From UBA3774 sp045600025 (GTDB lineage: Bacteria; Bacillota; Clostridia; Lachnospirales; Lachnospiraceae), in contig JAZRXC010000001.1 in the NCBI GenBank assembly GCA_045600025.1, positions 1 to 8,510 on the forward strand: a stretch of 8,510 nt of DNA, read 5' to 3'. The position numbers and the translations under genes are program-made. Below, in pieces: positions 6,007 to 8,510 of the stretch (positions within the stretch are counted from its first letter, which is position 1; each line of letters begins with the position of its first letter). The notes beneath the pieces were generated by a model. The model was given only the letters and a program-made list of their open reading frames with translations. It was not told the origin of the DNA and did not search any database.

Positions 6007-7821
6007 CTATTCATCATCCAGTTTCAATACACTCATAAATGCGCTCTGGGGTATCTCTACACTGCCGATCTGACGCATACGTTTCTTACCTTCTTTTTGT
6101 TTTTCAAGCAGCTTGCGCTTTCTTGTGATATCGCCGCCGTAGCATTTGGCAAGGACATCCTTGCGCACTGCCTTAACCGTCTCACGTGCAATAATTTTGC
6201 TTCCTATTGCAGCTTGAATCGGTATCTCAAACAGGTGGCGCGGTATTTCTTCTTTTAATTTTTCGCACATCTTTCTGCCACGTTCATATGCAGTAAGTGA
6301 ATGAACGATAAATGACAGAGCATCAACTTCCTCATGATTTACAAGTATATCAAGCTTAACCATATCCGAGCGTTCATAGCCCTTAAGTTCATAGTCAAAT
6401 GATGCATATCCGCGAGAACGTGATTTTAATGCGTCAAAGAAGTCATAAATAATCTCATTCAGCGGAAGCTCGTACTTAAGCAGCGCTCTCGTGGTTTCAA
6501 TATACTCCATGCCTAGATAATTGCCGCGTCTTTCAGTACAGAGTTGCATAATCGGACCGATATACTCTGTTGTCACCATAATCTCCGCTTTTACTATCGG
6601 CTCTTCTATATAGTCTATCAGCGTAGGGTCTGGTAAGTTTGTCGGATTGGTCAGTTCGATTACTTCTCCGTCTGTCTTATGAACCATATAAATAACACTG
6701 GGTGCAGTAGTTACAAGGTCAAGGTTATATTCGCGCTCAAGTCTTTCCTGAATTATCTCAAGATGAAGCAAGCCGAGGAATCCGCAGCGGAAACCAAATC
6801 CGAGTGCTACCGAAGTCTCCGGTTCATATTGAAGTGATGCGTCGTTAAGCTGAAGTTTTTCGAGAGCATCGCGAAGGTCCGGATAATCGGAGCCGTCTGC
6901 AGGATACAGTCCGCAGTAGACCATCGGAAGTACCTTTTTATAACCGGGAAGAGCTTCTTTGGTGGGGTTGTTTCTGTCAGTTATCGTATCACCAACTCTG
7001 GTATCTTTTACGGTTTTTATGCTGGCGGTTAAATATCCTACCATGCCCGCAGATAATTCATCGCAGGGTATGAATCTTCCGGCGCCAAAATATCCTACTT
7101 CGACTACTTCATAATCAGCTCCGGTTGCCATCATATGTATAGGCGTGCCCGCTTTTACTCTTCCGTCTTTTATACGACAGAATACGATTGCGCCTCTGTA
7201 AGAATCATATGTTGAGTCAAATATCAGCGCCTTAAGAGGTGCATCGGGATCACCGGTAGGGGCAGGCAGTTCTCTGCAAATAGCCTCCAGTACCTGATCA
7301 ACATTCAATCCGGTTTTTGCTGATATCTGAGGAGCGTCCTGTGCGGGAAGACCTATAATATCCTCAATCTCATCTATAACGCGTTGCGGCTCGGCGCTGG
7401 GCAAATCAATCTTGTTGATTACAGGCAATATTTCAAGTCCTGCATCTAACGCAAGATACACATTTGCAAGTGTCTGAGCTTCTATGCCCTGTGCAGCGTC
7501 AACTACAAGGACTGCTCCGTCACATGCGGCAAGGCTGCGGGATACTTCATAGTTAAAGTCAACATGACCCGGTGTGTCAATCAGGTTAAAAGTATAGGTG
7601 ATTCCATCTTGTGCCTTGTAGGATAAACGAACAGACTGGGACTTGATTGTGATGCCGCGTTCTCTCTCAAGATCCATGTTGTCGAGAATCTGTGCTTGCA
7701 TCTCTCTTGTAGGAACTAGGCCCGTCATCTCAATCATTCTATCGGCAAGAGTGGATTTACCATGATCTATATGTGCTATGATGCAGAAATTTCTAATCTG
7801 CTCCATCTTGGAATCAGCCAT
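6007..7821 (-). CDS. lepA: Elongation factor 4 (LepA), ribosomal GTPase
   Basis: The 604-residue protein has the full family length (about 600). The GTPase domain shows G1 AHIDHGKST at 16-24, the switch I RGIT motif at 55-58, G3 DTPGH at 82-86 with the catalytic His, G4 NKID at 136-139 and G5 SAK at 167-169. Domains II, III and V follow. The LepA-specific C-terminal domain ends with a basic stretch (KRKLLEKQKEGKKRMRQIG) and SVEIPQSAFMSVLK. LepA acts on the ribosome in translation and in 30S biogenesis and is cytosolic with some membrane association. The ATG at 7821 is preceded by GGGAG at a spacing of about 7, and a promoter lies 30-58 bases upstream. It is the first gene of a lepA-hemW-sigma-like transcription unit. 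Nothing unusual is seen in its sequence. Confidence 0.98.
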   Translation of the reverse strand: MADSKMEQIRNFCIIAHIDHGKSTLADRMIEMTGLVPTREMQAQILDNMDLERERGITIKSQSVRLSYKAQDGITYTFNLIDTPGHVDFNYEVSRSLAACDGAVLVVDAAQGIEAQTLANVYLALDAGLEILPVINKIDLPSAEPQRVIDEIEDIIGLPAQDAPQISAKTGLNVDQVLEAICRELPAPTGDPDAPLKALIFDSTYDSYRGAIVFCRIKDGRVKAGTPIHMMATGADYEVVEVGYFGAGRFIPCDELSAGMVGYLTASIKTVKDTRVGDTITDRNNPTKEALPGYKKVLPMVYCGLYPADGSDYPDLRDALEKLQLNDASLQYEPETSVALGFGFRCGFLGLLHLEIIQERLEREYNLDLVTTAPSVIYMVHKTDGEVIELTNPTNLPDPTLIDYIEEPIVKAEIMVTTEYIGPIMQLCTERRGNYLGMEYIETTRALLKYELPLNEIIYDFFDALKSRSRGYASFDYELKGYERSDMVKLDILVNHEEVDALSFIVHSLTAYERGRKMCEKLKEEIPRHLFEIPIQAAIGSKIIARETVKAVRKDVLAKCYGGDITRKRKLLEKQKEGKKRMRQIGSVEIPQSAFMSVLKLDDE

Positions 7822-7850
7822 TGAAAACTCCCGTTAATCTGTTTTTTATT

Positions 7851-7879
7851 ATTATACTTGAATTGATAATCTATAACAA
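7851..7879 (-). promoter_or_regulatory. Promoter of the lepA-hemW operon
   Basis: The minus strand shows TTGTTA (7879-7874), 17 bases, then a perfect TATAAT (7856-7851). The predicted start is near 7844, leaving a leader of about 23 bases to the lepA ATG. It lies back to back with the plus-strand antisense RNA promoter at 7893-7921. Confidence 0.75.
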
Positions 7880-7892
7880 TATCAAAAAGAAA

Positions 7893-7921
7893 TTGACAAT
7901 GAATATTAATTAAAGTAATAT
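7893..7921 (+). promoter_or_regulatory. Strong promoter of the putative antisense (antitoxin) RNA
   Basis: Plus strand TTGACA (7893-7898), 17 bases, TAATAT (7916-7921). The start is expected near 7928. The -35 and -10 hexamers and the spacing are identical to those of the toxin promoter on the other strand. No open reading frame of note follows, which supports a non-coding product. Confidence 0.75.
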
Positions 7922-7934
7922 GTTATTGTAAAGA

Positions 7935-7961
7935 GGTGCTGCCGATAGACGGTTAGTCCTC
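7935..7961 (+). repeat. Inverted-repeat copy A (5' domain of antisense RNA)
   Basis: GGTGCTGCC (7935-7943) plus CGGTTAGTCCTC (7950-7961). The 12-base part is repeated exactly on the minus strand at 8143-8132, and the 9-base part with one change at 8162-8154. The stretch can fold as a hairpin (GAGG...CCTC outside, CCG-ATAGA-CGG inside). Confidence 0.8.
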
Positions 7962-7971
7962 AAGTTTAGTC

Positions 7972-8015
7972 AAAAAAAGATGACCGCGACTTTGGACAGG
8001 GGCGGTCATCTTTTT
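7972..8015. terminator. Shared convergent terminator of toxin mRNA and antisense RNA
   Basis: The 9-bp stem GATGACCGC (7979-7987)/GCGGTCATC (8002-8010) is extended by A-run/T-run pairs (7972-7978 and 8011-8015) with a 14-base loop. It has a T-run on the 3' side in both directions, so it should end transcription from both strands. The toxin stop codon lies inside the stem, as is typical of holin-like type I toxin genes. Confidence 0.9.
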
Positions 8016-8098
8016 GCTATATAAATACCTATTGAGACACCAATACCGAAGCATGTAACACACAGACTAAGTACCGTGTTAAACTCATCAAGGGTCAT
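8006..8098 (-). CDS. Holin-like small membrane peptide, putative type I toxin (30 aa)
   Basis: The ATG at 8098 opens a 30-codon frame ending with TGA at 8006. GGAGGTG (8111-8105) is placed 6 bases ahead, a very strong ribosome binding site for so short a gene. The peptide begins MTLDEFNTVLSL and is polar for about 7 residues. It then has one hydrophobic, Gly-rich membrane helix at about 8-28 (VLSLCVTCFGIGVSIGIYIA) and a basic KR tail. This charge and length plan matches the Fst/TxpA/'putative holin-like toxin' peptides, which insert in the membrane from inside and depolarise it when over-made. The gene has its own promoter, a structured leader, and a stop codon buried in a bidirectional terminator with a convergent RNA. 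All of this is typical of type I toxin-antitoxin loci. Two cysteines (13, 16) lie within the helix. Toxicity is inferred; a small membrane regulator is the main alternative. Confidence 0.75.
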   Translation of the reverse strand: MTLDEFNTVLSLCVTCFGIGVSIGIYIAKR

Positions 8099-8104
8099 AT
8101 ACCT

Positions 8105-8135
8105 CACCTCCTCTCCGCAAGAAGCTGATCGGAGG
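8105..8135 (-). promoter_or_regulatory. Toxin leader hairpin that can mask the ribosome binding site
   Basis: In the mRNA, CUCCG (8134-8130) can pair with CGGAG (8117-8113). Alternatively CCUCC (8135-8131) can pair directly with the ribosome-binding GGAGG (8111-8107). Either fold would hinder initiation, as leaders of type I toxins commonly do. The pairing is read from sequence; no folding energies were computed. Confidence 0.5.
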
Positions 8136-8162
8136 ACTAACCGCTACCGTTATGGCAACACC
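8132..8162 (-). repeat. Inverted-repeat copy B (5' domain of toxin mRNA)
   Basis: On the minus strand GGTGTTGCC (8162-8154) and CGGTTAGTCCTC (8143-8132) match copy A at 7935-7961. GTTGCC-ATAAC-GGTAGC forms a local 6-bp hairpin. Because the copies are inverted in DNA, both convergent RNAs carry the same sense sequence. Confidence 0.8.
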
Positions 8163-8164
8163 CC

Positions 8165-8177
8165 AGAGCAAAGCTCT
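8165..8177 (-). other. 5'-terminal hairpin of the toxin mRNA
   Basis: AGAGC-TTT-GCTCT on the minus strand begins at the predicted start site (about 8177). A hairpin at the very 5' end usually protects an mRNA from decay, which fits a long-lived toxin message and a shorter-lived antisense RNA. Confidence 0.55.
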
Positions 8178-8183
8178 GATTAT

Positions 8184-8212
8184 ATATTAAGGAACATTTG
8201 TTTGTTTGTCAA
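8184..8212 (-). promoter_or_regulatory. Strong promoter of the toxin mRNA
   Basis: Minus strand TTGACA (8212-8207), 17 bases, TAATAT (8189-8184). The start is near 8177 and the transcript should run about 205 nt to the terminator at 7972-8015. The -35 box begins one or two bases after the T-run of the CRISPR-side terminator. Confidence 0.8.
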
Positions 8213-8213
8213 C

Positions 8214-8241
8214 AAAAAGGCATCTTAAATGATGCCTTTTT
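8214..8241. terminator. Bidirectional terminator between the CRISPR array and the toxin module
   Basis: AAAAAGGCATC (8214-8224), loop TTAAAT, GATGCCTTTTT (8231-8241): a perfect 11-bp stem with a T-run on either strand. On the minus strand it ends the CRISPR precursor transcript about 33 bases past the last repeat and directly before the toxin promoter. Confidence 0.88.
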
Positions 8242-8273
8242 ATATATAAAAACACGCTTAATAATATAGTTAT

Positions 8274-8309
8274 TTCTACACATAGTAGAAATTATTTTTG
8301 ACCTTAAAC
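8274..8309 (-). repeat. Degenerate terminal CRISPR repeat
   Basis: This differs from the other copies at three positions. In minus-strand numbering these are base 9 (C to T), base 14 (T to A) and the final base (T to A). The core stem UCUAC/GUAGA is intact. The final change, together with the flanking AAT, creates a longer 8-bp stem AUUUCUAC/GUAGAAAU that would trap the bases used in the crRNA pseudoknot. Confidence 0.85.
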
Positions 8310-8510
8310 TTTGTCATGTAAAATAAACACTTTGTGATCTACACATAGTAGAAATTATATTTGGCCTTAAACAACAGTATTGAAGCCACGCAAACCCGCA
8401 ATCTACACATAGTAGAAATTATATTTGGCCTTAAACTCAAAAGGGAACGCTGTCGCCCCTCCGATCTACACATAGTAGAAATTATATTTGGCCTTAAACT
8501 CCCTTGTATG
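8274..8510 (-). CRISPR. Trailer end of a Cas12a-type (V-A) CRISPR array, continuing past the window
   Basis: Four 36-base repeats are visible: 8274-8309 (degenerate), 8337-8372, 8401-8436 and 8464-8499. The last three are identical. Spacers are 8310-8336 (27), 8373-8400 (28) and 8437-8463 (27), with a partial one at 8500-8510. On the minus strand the repeat starts GTTTAAGGCCAAATATAATT and its last 20 bases are AATTTCTACTATGTGTAGAT. These form the UCUAC/GUAGA stem with a 5-base loop (UAUGU) that defines Cas12a crRNA handles; the commonly used Lachnospiraceae Cas12a handle differs from it only in that loop. The degenerate repeat and following terminator show that 8274 is the 3' end. The leader and cas genes (cas12a, cas4, cas1, cas2 in typical loci) should lie to the right. 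No cas gene is in the window. Confidence 0.95.

Larger units (their letters stand above)
7928..8015 (+). ncRNA. Putative antisense RNA antitoxin of a type I module
   Basis: A near-consensus promoter (start near 7928) and a strong terminator (stem 7972-8015) bound a predicted RNA of about 88 nt on the plus strand. It holds no useful open reading frame: the only early ATG, at 7920, is upstream of the predicted start and is stopped after three codons. The RNA converges on the toxin mRNA and overlaps its 3' end by about 44 nt, covering the last two codons, the stop and the terminator hairpin. Its terminator loop is therefore the exact complement of the mRNA loop. Its 5' part (7935-7961) is a near copy of the toxin mRNA leader and contains UCCUC, which could pair with the toxin's ribosome binding site. 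The layout resembles the Fst/par and TxpA/RatA convergent systems. Transcription and function are inferred. Confidence 0.65.

Noticed and set aside
7822..7927. Riboswitch or attenuator upstream of lepA.
   Set aside because: The predicted leader is only about 23 bases, and the rest of the segment is accounted for by the two back-to-back promoters.
8242..8274. Possible CreA-like guide: the AT-rich sequence after the terminal repeat resembles the toxin promoter -10 region (8178-8195, plus strand).
   Set aside because: The resemblance is broken and made of TATATTAAG-like AT-rich words, the seed end does not match, and no TTTV PAM precedes the would-be target. It is best explained by composition.

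Overview
The window reads as a chromosomal segment of a low-GC Gram-positive anaerobe, most likely a Lachnospiraceae-type Clostridia. The reasons are the ireB-ruvX-DUF1292-mltG-O-methyltransferase-U32 gene order (the yrzL-yrrK-yrzB-yrrL-yrrM-yrrN/O cluster of Firmicutes), the lepA-hemW pair, strong AGGAGG-like ribosome binding sites, and a Cas12a-type CRISPR repeat. The genus cannot be fixed from sequence alone. All protein genes lie on the minus strand, so the window is read from right to left.

Right edge (about 8274-8510): the trailing end of a type V-A (Cas12a-like) CRISPR array. It has three identical 36-nt repeats, one degenerate terminal repeat and spacers of 27-28 nt. The leader and any cas genes lie beyond position 8510. 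A bidirectional terminator (8214-8241) closes the array.

Next to it (about 7893-8212) is a compact, unlisted locus that looks like a type I toxin-antitoxin module. A 30-residue hydrophobic holin-like peptide (8006-8098, minus) is expressed from a near-consensus promoter. A convergent antisense RNA (about 7928-8015, plus) has its own promoter with the same -35 and -10 hexamers. The two transcripts share one convergent terminator. Their 5' domains are near-identical copies, arranged as an inverted repeat in the DNA, and carry an anti-Shine-Dalgarno motif.

Middle (4299-7821): a lepA (elongation factor 4), hemW (radical-SAM heme chaperone) and sigma-like gene run, starting from a promoter at 7851-7879. 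The third gene encodes a reduced sigma-70-like protein without region 4.

Left (1-4208): a second operon from a promoter at 4240-4268. It runs ireB, ruvX, DUF1292, a truncated MltG-like membrane protein, trmR, trhP and an M16C peptidase cut by the window edge. Spacing is from a few bases to one-base stop/start overlaps, so strong translational coupling is likely. TrhP and TrmR would act in sequence on tRNA: uridine-34 hydroxylation, then O-methylation. IreB, RuvX and the MltG-like protein connect the operon to Ser/Thr kinase signalling, 16S rRNA maturation and the envelope.

The housekeeping part is mostly ordinary. The most interesting part is the 7893-8510 segment, where a probable RNA-regulated toxin module sits directly downstream of a Cas12a array.
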